Shown: positions 8,150 through 15,560, counted from the stretch's first letter. The stretch is 28,536 nt of DNA from Bdellovibrio sp. (GCA_019104905.1 JAHRXB010000120.1:1-28536), one strand, 5' to 3'. Numbers and translations are program-made. The notes: generated from the sequence alone by a model not told the origin.

Positions 8150-8871
8150 TGAATGCTCTGCACGACGACATGCTCTCGGAAGCAAGAGGGTATTTCATCA
8201 ATGGCAACTATAAGATGGCAGAACCCATCTTGAATCAAATGTTGCTGCAAAACACTCGTAATCCCGAAGTCTATCAAATGCTGGCGACGATCTTTTATGA
8301 CAAGGGTCAGTTCAGCAAAGCTATTAAAACTTTTCGCCGTGCTTTAGAGATCGATCCCACTTATACGGACGCCAGCGTAGGACTTTCCATCATCCTGAAT
8401 GACTTGGGTAAATACGATGAAGGAAAGCAAGTCTTTCTGGATGCCCAAGTTCAACTTGAGAAAAAGTCTGGCAAACAAGATCCTTTCGTCGATGAAAAGC
8501 TCGCCTCTAAACATGAAGAGTTGGCGGATCTTTATTATCAATACAAACGTTATAACGAAGCCCTTGAGCAACTCTTAAAAGCACAAAAGCTTTCCAGCCG
8601 TAAAGCGGAAGTCACTTTGCGTATTTCTGAAGTGTATGTGCAATTAGGCCAAGCTGATCGTGCCATCAAAGACCTTAAAGCTTTGATCCGCGAATATCCC
8701 CACCTTATTCCAGCTCGCCTAAAGCTGGGGGCTATCTATTACAACTCAAACAATATTGCTGAAGCGACTGAACAGTGGGAGAATATTCTTATTCGGGACC
8801 CACAACACCCCGAAGCCTTGCGCTATCTAAAGATGGCTCAAGCTGCAGGCATCACTTCCATCGACTTGTAA
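8149..8871 (+). CDS. TPR-repeat protein
   Basis: The 240 residues contain about five or six tetratricopeptide repeats from end to end, for instance GQFSKAIKTFRRALEIDPTY near 52-71 and ERTEQ-type spacing again near 200-225 (ATEQWENILIRDPQHPEALRY). There is no signal peptide or membrane segment, so it should be cytoplasmic and act as a protein-binding scaffold. Its ATG shares a base with the BamD-like stop (TAATG), and hpt begins 12 bases after it. The three genes thus form one transcription unit. The middle (about 100-140, EKKSGKQDPFVDEKLASK) is highly charged and may be a linker. I cannot name a partner or pathway. Confidence 0.8.
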   Translation: MNALHDDMLSEARGYFINGNYKMAEPILNQMLLQNTRNPEVYQMLATIFYDKGQFSKAIKTFRRALEIDPTYTDASVGLSIILNDLGKYDEGKQVFLDAQVQLEKKSGKQDPFVDEKLASKHEELADLYYQYKRYNEALEQLLKAQKLSSRKAEVTLRISEVYVQLGQADRAIKDLKALIREYPHLIPARLKLGAIYYNSNNIAEATEQWENILIRDPQHPEALRYLKMAQAAGITSIDL

Positions 8872-8883
8872 TAGAGGCGCAAC

Positions 8884-9402
8884 ATGGCACAACTTAAAGA
8901 ACAAATGGTTCCATTCTTAACTAGCGAAGAAATCAACGAACTTGTTGAGGGCCTCGCAGAACAGATCGAAAGCGATTATGAGGGTAAAGAAGTCATCTTC
9001 ATCTGCCCTTTGCGTGGTTCCGTTCACTTCACCGCAGATCTTATGCGCAAGGTGGATCTTCCGCAGCAAGTGGATTTCGTCCATGTCCAGGCCGTTGAAA
9101 AAGGTGGCGCCATTAAAATCGTCAAAGATATCTCGGTGAATATTGCTGGCAAACACGTCTTGATCGTGGAAGAAATTATCGACACCGGTCGCACCTTGAG
9201 TTTCCTACGCAGTCGCCTTTTTGCTTCGGCGCCAGCCTCTTTGAAAATTGTGACTTTGCTTGATAAGCCGGCTCGTCGTGAGCTGCCAATTCGTGCGGAC
9301 TATATCGGAAAAACGATTGATGATCGTTATGTGGTTGGTTACGGCATGGACTCTGAAGAAGTCGGAAGAAATTATCCAGACATTTATACTTTGAAGAACT
9401 AA
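8884..9402 (+). CDS. hpt: Hypoxanthine phosphoribosyltransferase
   Basis: Hpt salvages hypoxanthine and guanine to IMP and GMP using PRPP, in the cytoplasm. The 172-residue length is typical. The PRPP loop reads VLIVEEIIDTGRTLSF at 92-107 (family consensus VEDIIDTGLTL), and the C-terminal YVVGYGMDSEEVGRNYPDIY is the usual Hpt ending. CPLRGSVHF near 41-49 is the pyrophosphate-binding loop. The start has only a modest AGG site nine bases upstream. It belongs to the TPR operon, and a GTG-start membrane gene follows 16 bases after it. Purine salvage suits a predator that takes nucleotides from prey, but Hpt is nearly universal. Confidence 0.93.
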   Translation: MAQLKEQMVPFLTSEEINELVEGLAEQIESDYEGKEVIFICPLRGSVHFTADLMRKVDLPQQVDFVHVQAVEKGGAIKIVKDISVNIAGKHVLIVEEIIDTGRTLSFLRSRLFASAPASLKIVTLLDKPARRELPIRADYIGKTIDDRYVVGYGMDSEEVGRNYPDIYTLKN

Positions 9403-9418
9403 ATCTTAAGGCCATCGC

Positions 9419-10840
9419 GTGATAACCAGTTCAAGTTTGAACCAAGTTCTCAATCGATGGCTTCTTTTTTTCGTCCCTCTCACGTTTATGATCATCACTC
9501 CCTGGCAACTCAGCGAAACAGCGCTGTGGACTGGCTACGGAAAACATCTCTGGAGTGATTGGCATTTCCTTTATCAGGACACGGCGAGCGTCCTACCCAC
9601 CGACAATAATGTCACCAGTGCCTGGCTTCTTTCCCTGATTTATTATGGGGTTTATCGGTTGGGGGATCTTTTTGCGGTTGCGCATCTTCATCACCTTGTC
9701 CTTTTGGTGCTTTTAGGTGTCGTTTACTCAAAGACGATCTTTAAAAATGCCTGGCCTTGGACCCTTGGTGAACGTGCCACCATCTATCTGATGTGGCTTG
9801 GGAGTGGGGCTTACTTTTCACCCCGCCCAGCTCTTCTGGCTTTTTTGCCTTTTATTTTCTCTTATCTTATTTTGGATAAACGGTCCTCCTCGAAGGAAAC
9901 CCTCACTTGGCGGGACTGGCGGACTTTGATTCTTCTGCAAATTCTTTGGGTCAATGTGCATGGAAGTTTTGTTCTTTTGCCGCTCATGGCGGGATGGGTG
10001 CTTCTCTTTCAACGGCCGCGGTTTCAAGGACAGAACCTCGCAGGTTTTGTCGGCCTTCTTCTTGCGACCTTAATCAACCCCTTCGGTTTTCAAATTTATC
10101 CCTATGTTTTCAAAACCAAGGAATTCAGCGAACTTCTTGGGATTTCTGAATGGATCTCAGTGTTATCTTGGGAATATCCCACACAGCTTATTTGTTACTG
10201 GCTGCTTTTTTTGGGAGTGATCTATCTGGCTTTCTTTTCGCGGCCCAAGAACTTAGACTTACTCCGATCTGCCTTCACACCTCTGCTTCTTCTTCCGCTC
10301 CTGGGGGGGCTTCGCCTCAGTGTTTTTGCTTTTTTTGCGCTGCCGGTTTTTCTATCTCACTGGACGACTTTGTATGCCCAGCGACCGGCCCAAAAAGCCA
10401 GCTCAAGCCCGTGGGCCGCTTTGACCGCGCTCGGGGTTATCACTTTTATCATGATTCGATTTTCACCTTATTTTAAGGAAACCCATCGCTTCGATGAGGC
10501 CAGCATCTTTGGAATTACAAACTACATTGAAGACTCAAAACAAGCTCAATGCCCGATCCTCAACGACCTGAATCTGGGACATTTTCTTCTTCTAAAGACG
10601 ACCAATCCCTTGCTAATGGATGGACGAATTACCCCCTACACCAAAGAAGCCCTTTCAACTTATCTTTCTTTCATGAACGGGACACAAACGGATTCTTTGA
10701 TCTCAACAACGGCACCTTGCTTTGTGATTTTGTCACAAAGTCGGTCTTCAAATTTGATTGGAAAAATGCAGACAGAATATCGGTTTAAAACCGTTTTCTC
10801 AGAGAACGGATACGTTCTTTTACAGCGTCAAAGCCCTTAA
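9419..10840 (+). CDS. Polytopic membrane protein, GT-C glycosyltransferase-like
   Basis: This 473-residue protein has about ten hydrophobic spans from residue 12 to about 350, then a soluble C-terminal domain of roughly 110 residues. The motif WVNVHGSF near 179-186 is found in a group of uncharacterised GT-C/PMT-like membrane proteins that I recognise only by pattern. Loops such as FSPRPALLAFLPF also resemble that group. The start is GTG, following AAGG nine bases upstream. Role in lipid or cell-wall glycan assembly is inferred, and no catalytic Asp pair of the classical type is obvious. It closes the hpt gene group and is convergent with a possible small minus-strand gene whose stop overlaps its own. 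Confidence 0.7.
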   Translation: MITSSSLNQVLNRWLLFFVPLTFMIITPWQLSETALWTGYGKHLWSDWHFLYQDTASVLPTDNNVTSAWLLSLIYYGVYRLGDLFAVAHLHHLVLLVLLGVVYSKTIFKNAWPWTLGERATIYLMWLGSGAYFSPRPALLAFLPFIFSYLILDKRSSSKETLTWRDWRTLILLQILWVNVHGSFVLLPLMAGWVLLFQRPRFQGQNLAGFVGLLLATLINPFGFQIYPYVFKTKEFSELLGISEWISVLSWEYPTQLICYWLLFLGVIYLAFFSRPKNLDLLRSAFTPLLLLPLLGGLRLSVFAFFALPVFLSHWTTLYAQRPAQKASSSPWAALTALGVITFIMIRFSPYFKETHRFDEASIFGITNYIEDSKQAQCPILNDLNLGHFLLLKTTNPLLMDGRITPYTKEALSTYLSFMNGTQTDSLISTTAPCFVILSQSRSSNLIGKMQTEYRFKTVFSENGYVLLQRQSP

Positions 10841-10911
10841 GATACTGCGACGTTCACTAGAAAAAGAATGACGACACAAAAGGCATAAAGGAACACAAGT
10901 TGTTTTGGCAT
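10837..10911 (-). CDS. Possible 24-residue single-span membrane peptide
   Basis: The minus strand carries a 24-codon frame starting MPKQL and ending NVAVS with TAA. After the positively charged start, nearly all residues are hydrophobic (LVFLYAFCVVILFLV), so it would make one membrane helix. The start codon has a strong AGGAGA site with eight bases spacing, which is unusual for a chance frame of this size. The stop overlaps the stop of the convergent GT-C-like gene by four bases. It lies in the otherwise gene-poor stretch before the pilus cluster. Very short hydrophobic frames arise by chance, so this is tentative. A type I toxin-like peptide or a small regulatory membrane protein are possibilities. 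Confidence 0.4.
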   Translation of the reverse strand: MPKQLVFLYAFCVVILFLVNVAVS

Positions 10912-10948
10912 GCTGAGGGTCTCCTAAAGCCCAATCTAAGCAGTCTTA

Positions 10949-10983
10949 GGACCTTCGTCAATAGCTGGGCCCAACGAAGGTCC
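10949..10983. terminator. Stem-loop, possible terminator after the GT-C-like gene
   Basis: Ten-base perfect arms GGACCTTCGT and ACGAAGGTCC enclose a 15-base loop. There is no clean T run on either side, so it may be a Rho-independent terminator of poor type, an mRNA-stabilising structure or an operator. A perfect ten-base inverted repeat at this distance is unlikely by chance. Confidence 0.45.
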
Positions 10984-11139
10984 ATAAATATCCTTTTCAA
11001 TTTCTGACTCCGATTCAAATTTTAAAACCGACTATTTAATTAACAATTTCCCTTAAAACTCGAATGAAACCTGTCTAAAGGTCCTGGCGACAAGAATTTC
11101 GACAGCGTTGAGGGTGAGGAACGAGTTTTCTCCTCGCAG

Positions 11140-11165
11140 GTCTCATAATGAGACGGCTTTTTCTC
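11140..11165 (+). terminator. Intrinsic terminator-like hairpin with no gene before it
   Basis: GTCTC and GAGAC pair across a five-base loop, followed by GG and then CTTTTT. On the plus strand this looks like a short intrinsic terminator. The nearest plus-strand gene ends 300 bases upstream and has its own hairpin, so this one may end a small RNA or act as a leader attenuator. Confidence 0.45.
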
Positions 11166-11188
11166 CCGTCATTTTCTGGCCCGTCCTC

Positions 11189-11216
11189 TAAAGAGAATCC
11201 CAAAATTAGCCGATAT
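11189..11216 (+). promoter_or_regulatory. FliA (sigma-28)-like promoter of the Flp pilin gene
   Basis: TAAA (in CTCTAAAG) and GCCGATAT are separated by 16 bases, against TAAA-N15-GCCGATAA for E. coli FliA. The last -10 base is 21 bases before the pilin ATG. In Bdellovibrio, FliA-like motifs have been linked to attack-phase genes, as I recall. Confidence 0.5.
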
Positions 11217-11237
11217 CGTGTTTAAGGGGGAACATCT

Positions 11238-11423
11238 ATGAAGAAGTTCAGTAACTTTTCTAAGAAACTATTGAAAAATCAATCAGGTCAAGGTGCTACC
11301 GAGTACATCTTGTTATTGGTTGTCGTGGTTGCGTTGGTAATCATGTTTAAGAGCCAAATTCAAAGCACTGTCAGCTCTAAAATTCAAGAGCTACAGGGAA
11401 TGATTGGTTCTGTAAGCCAATAG
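11238..11423 (+). CDS. flp: Flp-type (type IVb) pilin
   Basis: This 61-residue protein is a Flp-family major pilin, the subunit of the Tad fibre. A basic leader (1-17) ends in G17, and the cleavage context G/QGATEY puts Glu at +5 and Tyr at +6, exactly the Flp rule. A hydrophobic helix (about 24-37, ILLLVVVVALVIMF) follows, then a short amphipathic tail, so the mature pilin would be 44 residues. The ATG is preceded by AAGGGGG. A FliA-like promoter lies just upstream, and a small hairpin follows the stop, which may protect the pilin mRNA and let it accumulate above the downstream genes. Maturation needs a TadV/CpaA prepilin peptidase, which is not in this window. B. bacteriovorus has a flp1 gene in the same setting. 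Confidence 0.92.
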   Translation: MKKFSNFSKKLLKNQSGQGATEYILLLVVVVALVIMFKSQIQSTVSSKIQELQGMIGSVSQ

Positions 11424-11424
11424 T

Positions 11425-11439
11425 ATCGGCTTCTCCGAT
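11425..11439 (+). other. Small hairpin after the pilin stop
   Basis: Arms ATCGG and CCGAT with a five-base loop start one base after the flp TAG stop and end just before the GGAGG site of the next gene. There is no T run, so read-through is likely. It may stabilise the 3' end of the pilin message. Confidence 0.35.
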
Positions 11440-11450
11440 TTGGAGGTTCG

Positions 11451-11642
11451 ATGACCATAGAGTACGTCCTGTTGCTTTTTGCGGTGTTTTTTTTCGGACT
11501 GAAAGCTTTTATGTCAGCTCCGGCAAAAGCATTTAAAGAGTCTGGTCCCAGATTAGGGGCGCGGATTGAGCAACAATTGGCAACAGGCGATGGTTTCAAA
11601 CCTATTGGGGGCAATCACATTGGTTGGGAGGAGGACAAATGA
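11451..11642 (+). CDS. Flp-like small protein lacking a prepilin leader
   Basis: The 63-residue product begins MTIEYVLLLFAVFFFGLKAF. The E-Y pair followed by a hydrophobic helix is that of a mature Flp pilin, but there is no basic leader or cleavage Gly. The frame upstream cannot supply one: it is the same frame as flp, the flp TAG stop is ten codons back, and none of the nine codons between is a usual start. GGAGG four bases before the ATG supports this start. After the helix comes a charged region (KESGPRLGARIEQQL) and an acidic end. It overlaps the next gene by ATGA. It may be a membrane-inserted partner of the pilin that needs no peptidase. Function unknown. Confidence 0.8.
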   Translation: MTIEYVLLLFAVFFFGLKAFMSAPAKAFKESGPRLGARIEQQLATGDGFKPIGGNHIGWEEDK

Positions 11643-11893
11643 AACCCGTTATTTCTAATAACAAGGGTCAGTTTGTCATCGAAACCGTCCTAATGATGGT
11701 TGTAACCATTGGATTTTTTCTGTGGGGCACAAATCAGCTTCGTGAAGGAAAATTCTTGGCGAAGATGATCGGCGGCCCCTGGCAGAAAGTGGCTGGCATG
11801 ATCGAGGCGGGCGTTTGGGAAACTCCCGACAAGGCTCGCAAGCTTCATCCTAACCAAATCGAACGATCCGTGACAGTGGATCCCAATCATTAA
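11639..11893 (+). CDS. Small pilin-like protein with prepilin leader
   Basis: Reading from the ATG that overlaps the preceding stop (ATGA) gives 84 residues. GGAGGAGG lies just before it, so this start is better than the ATG five codons earlier. The leader MKPVISNNKG ends in G10, and the context G/QFVIE places Glu at +5, as type IV prepilin peptidases require. A hydrophobic helix (about 16-29, TVLMMVVTIGFFLW) and a soluble 50-residue tail rich in Lys, Pro and Trp follow. It is too short for typical TadE and is probably a minor pilin or initiation subunit. It sits between two other pilin-like genes in one transcript. Confidence 0.8.
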   Translation: MKPVISNNKGQFVIETVLMMVVTIGFFLWGTNQLREGKFLAKMIGGPWQKVAGMIEAGVWETPDKARKLHPNQIERSVTVDPNH

Positions 11894-11905
11894 TTTTGGG
11901 GAGAT

Positions 11906-12556
11906 ATGAAAACTTTGAGAGGACCCTTTAAGCCGTTAAAAAATTCTCGTGGGATGATTTCCACAGAGTTTATTTTTGCGCTCGTCTTGTGCGCAGGCTT
12001 ATGTATTATCCTGTTCTCTCTGAATTTCACGCTCACCATGGCTGAGGTGGCGCAGTATATCGCCTTTTCTTCAGCACGTGCCCATGCCGCGGGCCACGTC
12101 GATCAAGATAAACAAGAGCAGCTTGCTAAAGACAAATACAAAGAACTGGTAAATAACCCCATCTTAAAACCTCTTTTTAATAGTTCCGCAGGTGGTGGTT
12201 GGTTCAAACTCTCTGACGATATCGACGTGCGCGGAGGCGGTCCGAATGGTCGTAACTTTGATGAAGACTATCCGGCAACGGCAGATCGTGCCCCTCAAGT
12301 CGGTGTTCGTTTTGACTTTCAACCTAAAATTCTAAATTTGAAAATTGCCTTTTTAGGCTCTACCAGTGAAGACGGCCAAGGATTTTCAGCCAAAATCACT
12401 GGATTCCTCATTCGTGAACCCACTCAGAAAGAATGCTGGGAATTGCAGGTAAAACCTCGCTACACAAATATTCTCAATCTTGAGTCCGGACGCTTTAAGC
12501 TGCTCGGCTCTAGTGGCGAAAATAAGTACGTTCCTATGGAGGACAACGGATGTTAA
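11906..12556 (+). CDS. TadE/F-like pseudopilin
   Basis: The 216-residue protein has a 16-residue leader ending NSRG, cleavage context G/MISTE with Glu at +5, a hydrophobic helix (about 21-43, FIFALVLCAGLCIILFSLNF) and a globular C-terminal domain of about 170 residues with Cys at 193 and 216. This matches TadE/TadF pseudopilins, which are processed by the prepilin peptidase and needed for fibre assembly. GGGGAGAT precedes the ATG. The gene overlaps the next by seven bases. Whether it is TadE or TadF cannot be settled by eye, as both share this plan. Confidence 0.78.
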   Translation: MKTLRGPFKPLKNSRGMISTEFIFALVLCAGLCIILFSLNFTLTMAEVAQYIAFSSARAHAAGHVDQDKQEQLAKDKYKELVNNPILKPLFNSSAGGGWFKLSDDIDVRGGGPNGRNFDEDYPATADRAPQVGVRFDFQPKILNLKIAFLGSTSEDGQGFSAKITGFLIREPTQKECWELQVKPRYTNILNLESGRFKLLGSSGENKYVPMEDNGC

Positions 12557-13053
12557 AAAAACAGAAGTCCTCTACTTTAAATAACGAAAAAGGGATGGCG
12601 GTCTTTGAGATGATCCCCATTCTGGTCGTTATTGTTTTATTCGTGAACTTTTCGCTGGGATTTTTTGGTGCCATCCATACCGGCATCTTGAATTCCATTG
12701 CATCCCGCAACTATGCCTTTGAAACTTTTAATAACCGATCCAATCTTAATTATTTCCGCAACAAGGGACAGGTGGACTTAAGCTATCAATACGCAACCAT
12801 TGGAATGCGTGTCCACGGAACCAACTCCGAAAAGAGCGTGGGAAAAAGTGGAAATCCTCCCTGGACCGCCACCTCCCGTTTGATTGATTTTATGAGTTTT
12901 GAAAAGAGAGCCGCAGACCAGATAGGTACCGATAAGGGGACCCACCAAAAAGTGCGGGAAGTTCCAGACGGAAGAAACACCACTGTGGGTGTGAATCCCA
13001 TCTGGATTAAGACAGCTTATGGTATTTGCCTCAACGCGAAGTGTGGAACTTAG
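12550..13053 (+). CDS. TadE/F-like pseudopilin
   Basis: The 167-residue protein has a 15-residue leader ending NNEKG, the cleavage context G/MAVFE with Glu at +5, a hydrophobic helix (about 21-42) and a soluble domain of about 120 residues with two Cys close to the end (CLNAKC). It starts inside the previous gene, so the two are translationally coupled and probably act as a TadE/TadF pair. GGAGG lies seven bases before the ATG. The soluble part is not one I recognise. CpaB follows after 16 bases. Confidence 0.75.
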   Translation: MLKKQKSSTLNNEKGMAVFEMIPILVVIVLFVNFSLGFFGAIHTGILNSIASRNYAFETFNNRSNLNYFRNKGQVDLSYQYATIGMRVHGTNSEKSVGKSGNPPWTATSRLIDFMSFEKRAADQIGTDKGTHQKVREVPDGRNTTVGVNPIWIKTAYGICLNAKCGT

Positions 13054-13069
13054 AAAGAAGTAGGACTTT

Positions 13070-13999
13070 ATGGGATCTAACGAGACAAGAAATCTATGGC
13101 TTTCGATTGCGGCAGGGGTCTTTGCGACTTTCTTGCTGTACAGCTATTCCCAAGAAAAGAAGGCCGAATATGACAAGCGTTTTGGTTCCACAAAGCGAGT
13201 CGTGGTCGCCAAAGAAGACATCGCCGAGATGCAAACGATCTATGACACCATGGTTGAAACGAAAGAGTTGCCTGCAGACTTTATTCAACCCGACTCCATC
13301 ACGATCCCCGATGAAATCATCGGGAACGTGGCCGCCGTACCCATTCGTAAGGGCCAGATGATCGTTAAAAATAATCTACTGACTCCGGGTCCTGATACAG
13401 GGATTGCTTTGCAAGTGGCGCCCAGCAAACGCGCTGTGACCATCCCCGTCGATGAAGTGCGCGGGGTTGCAAAACTTATTCGCCCCGGAGACCGTGTGGA
13501 TATTTTCGCTGCCGTTGACACCGGAAAAGGCGTCAATCAACGTCGTGAAGTTTTCACAATGCTTTCAGATGTTGTCGTGTTGGCTACGGGAGTCAGTGTT
13601 GTGAATAACATTCCCCGTATGTTTGAGCTCGATTCCACGGGAAAAAATCTAACGCAAATTGCCCTGACCGGAGACACGAAGTACACCACAATCACGGTTG
13701 AAGCGACTCCCAAAGAGGCGCAAGATCTTTTCTATATACTTTCAACAGCTCCGGGAAATCTATTCTTCGCACTGAGAAATCCCAGCGACAGAACTGTTCC
13801 GCCTCGTTTGCCAAGTTCGACATCAGATTCTGTTTTAGGAAAACCTGTGGTCTCTTTGGATGGGCCTCCCGCAGCGCCGGCCGCTGCCGCGCCGATTGCG
13901 ATGCCGCCAAGCAGACCCGGATATGCGCCACCAGCACAGCAAAGAGCTCCGGCGCCGCCAGCACAACAACCTCGTGGCAACGGATTTCAAACTTTGTAA
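13070..13999 (+). CDS. cpaB: Flp pilus assembly protein CpaB (RcpC)
   Basis: CpaB/RcpC is a periplasmic, inner-membrane-anchored protein that works with the secretin in Tad systems. The 309 residues show an N-terminal membrane anchor (about 9-26), an SAF-like domain (about 43-102, RVVVAKEDIAEMQTIYDTMV and IPIRKGQMI-type strand), then the RcpC domain (about 115-235, VTIPVDEVRGVAKLIRPGDRV is the family hallmark). The C-terminal 45 residues are rich in Pro, Ala and Gln and probably disordered. AGTAGGA lies before the ATG. It directly abuts cpaC in the usual Tad order. Confidence 0.9.
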   Translation: MGSNETRNLWLSIAAGVFATFLLYSYSQEKKAEYDKRFGSTKRVVVAKEDIAEMQTIYDTMVETKELPADFIQPDSITIPDEIIGNVAAVPIRKGQMIVKNNLLTPGPDTGIALQVAPSKRAVTIPVDEVRGVAKLIRPGDRVDIFAAVDTGKGVNQRREVFTMLSDVVVLATGVSVVNNIPRMFELDSTGKNLTQIALTGDTKYTTITVEATPKEAQDLFYILSTAPGNLFFALRNPSDRTVPPRLPSSTSDSVLGKPVVSLDGPPAAPAAAAPIAMPPSRPGYAPPAQQRAPAPPAQQPRGNGFQTL

Positions 14000-14023
14000 A
14001 TGGGTCACTCAGGGGGAATGGGT

Positions 14024-15553
14024 ATGAAACAACATTTTATTTTAGCAGGACTACTCCTCAGCCTTTCGTGTGGACACATGGCCAGTGCCCAGGAAGAGCT
14101 TGTGGCTGAACCCTCCTCTGTAACGCCAGATGAAGGCACCGGCGTCTATCGTTCTCGCAAGTTCATCAATCTGACCTTGGGGATCGAACAAGACGAAAAA
14201 TTGCCACCTCTTCCTGATAGCATTGAATTTAAAGGCGACTTCCGACGCATTGTCACCGCCGCTTACGCAAAAGACTTGAATATCATGCGCTTCACGCCTC
14301 GCGCAGAGGGTTTTGCCACACTGACTATTCATGACAAACGCAACGGCAAAGTCGTGGCCGAGTTCCGTATTGATGTAAAGAAAAGTAAACTGGACAAAGT
14401 GGTCCGCGAGATGCGCGCCCTTTTAGGTGACATCGAAGGCATCAACATCAAAATCGTGAACAATAAAGTCGTCGTCGATGGTCAGATTCTTCTGCCCAAG
14501 GATCTGGCTCGAATCTTCAACGTGGTAAAACAGTTTGGAGATCAGGCTTCTTCCCTTGTGACATTAAGCCCTCTGGCGCAAAAGAAGATTGCGGAGTTTA
14601 TCGCTCGCGATATCAATAATCCGGAAATCGAAGTCCGCGCCGTGAATGATAAAATCATTTTGCAAGGCTGGGCTAACAGCGAAGAAGAATCCAAACGCGC
14701 TGAGATCATTGCGAAGACCTATCTTCCTGACATCGTTATTGATGCGGCAGAAGACGGCGGACCTATTAAAAAAAGAAGACCTCTGAATGACGGGGTTATT
14801 AACCTCATTCAAATTAAAGAGGCCGCTCCGAAGCCGCCAGCAAAAATGATTCAATTGGTGGTTCACTATGTGGAACTTGCCAAGGACTATTCAAAGGCCT
14901 TTAAGTTCCAATTCACTCCGGAGTTGGGTGACAACTCGCAACTCACTTTCCAAACCGGCGGCGACAGTCCTGGAGGCGTGGTGAGCACGATCACTGGAAC
15001 CGTTTCCAATCTTTTGCCTAAATTGAATTGGGCAAAACAACATGGCCATGCACGCGTTCTAGAAAGTACTAGTTTGATTGTCGAAGATGGAAAAAAGGGT
15101 GAAATCAAACAAGTGACAGACCAACCTTATCCCGTGATCGGGAAGGATGGCACTCAAGGGACCGCCTTTGCGTCCGTGGGTATCGTTACCGCCATCACTC
15201 CCACGCTTTTAGGTGAAAAATCTGGAAGTGTTCAAATGGATATGAACTTTGAGGTCTCCAGCTTGCTTGGAAACACACCCCTCGGAGCTCCGATTGTGAG
15301 TAAAAACCAGATGTCCAGTTCCGTGACCATTCGCGATCGTCAAAGTGCGGCGGTCGGGGGATTGATTCGTAACTCGACTTCAACAGGGTACAATCGTCCT
15401 GCCGGACAAAAGAACCCTATTATCAGCTTGTATGCATCGAAAGACTTCATCAAACAACAAAGCCAGTTTGTGGTCTTTGTGACTCCCATCGTGAAAACTT
15501 CTGCGAGCTCTGGGGCCGAGCAAATTAAGAAGAAGTTCCGTTTACGCGACTAA
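14024..15553 (+). CDS. cpaC: Tad pilus secretin CpaC (RcpA)
   Basis: CpaC forms the outer-membrane secretin ring through which the Flp fibre leaves. The frame is open from an ATG right after the cpaB stop, but I choose the ATG at 14024. It gives a clean signal peptide (MKQHFILAGLLLSLSCG, then a cut near ASA/Q) and has AGGGGGA seven bases before it. The 509 residues contain an N-terminal pilus-formation domain (about 45-115), BON-like domains (about 120-240, including VNNKVVVDGQI) and the secretin domain (about 270-495), with the conserved SVTIRDRQSAAVGGLIRNS near 438-456 and a C-terminal VVFVTPIV strand. A Lys/Arg-rich tail ends the protein. Confidence 0.92.
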   Translation: MKQHFILAGLLLSLSCGHMASAQEELVAEPSSVTPDEGTGVYRSRKFINLTLGIEQDEKLPPLPDSIEFKGDFRRIVTAAYAKDLNIMRFTPRAEGFATLTIHDKRNGKVVAEFRIDVKKSKLDKVVREMRALLGDIEGINIKIVNNKVVVDGQILLPKDLARIFNVVKQFGDQASSLVTLSPLAQKKIAEFIARDINNPEIEVRAVNDKIILQGWANSEEESKRAEIIAKTYLPDIVIDAAEDGGPIKKRRPLNDGVINLIQIKEAAPKPPAKMIQLVVHYVELAKDYSKAFKFQFTPELGDNSQLTFQTGGDSPGGVVSTITGTVSNLLPKLNWAKQHGHARVLESTSLIVEDGKKGEIKQVTDQPYPVIGKDGTQGTAFASVGIVTAITPTLLGEKSGSVQMDMNFEVSSLLGNTPLGAPIVSKNQMSSSVTIRDRQSAAVGGLIRNSTSTGYNRPAGQKNPIISLYASKDFIKQQSQFVVFVTPIVKTSASSGAEQIKKKFRLRD

Positions 15554-15560
15554 AATCTCG

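Larger units (their letters stand above)
10912..11237. other. Gene-poor stretch before the pilus cluster
   Basis: About 330 bases without a convincing plus-strand gene. It holds the ribosome site of the possible small membrane peptide, a small hairpin at 10936-10949, a larger hairpin at 10949-10983, an AT-rich segment around 11020-11065, a terminator-like hairpin at 11140-11165 and a FliA-like promoter at 11189-11216. The pilin leader ends in AAGGGGGAA seven bases before the ATG. Confidence 0.7.

Noticed and set aside
10984..11237. Cyclic-di-GMP riboswitch before the pilin gene
   Set aside because: Bdellovibrio has such RNAs, but the conserved GEMM core (such as ACGCAAAGCC) is not seen here or elsewhere in the window.
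11421..11451. Read-through of the flp TAG into the in-frame Flp-like gene to give it a leader
   Set aside because: The fused product would not be a normal pilin, and the second gene has its own GGAGG site. Same frame is a one-in-three chance.
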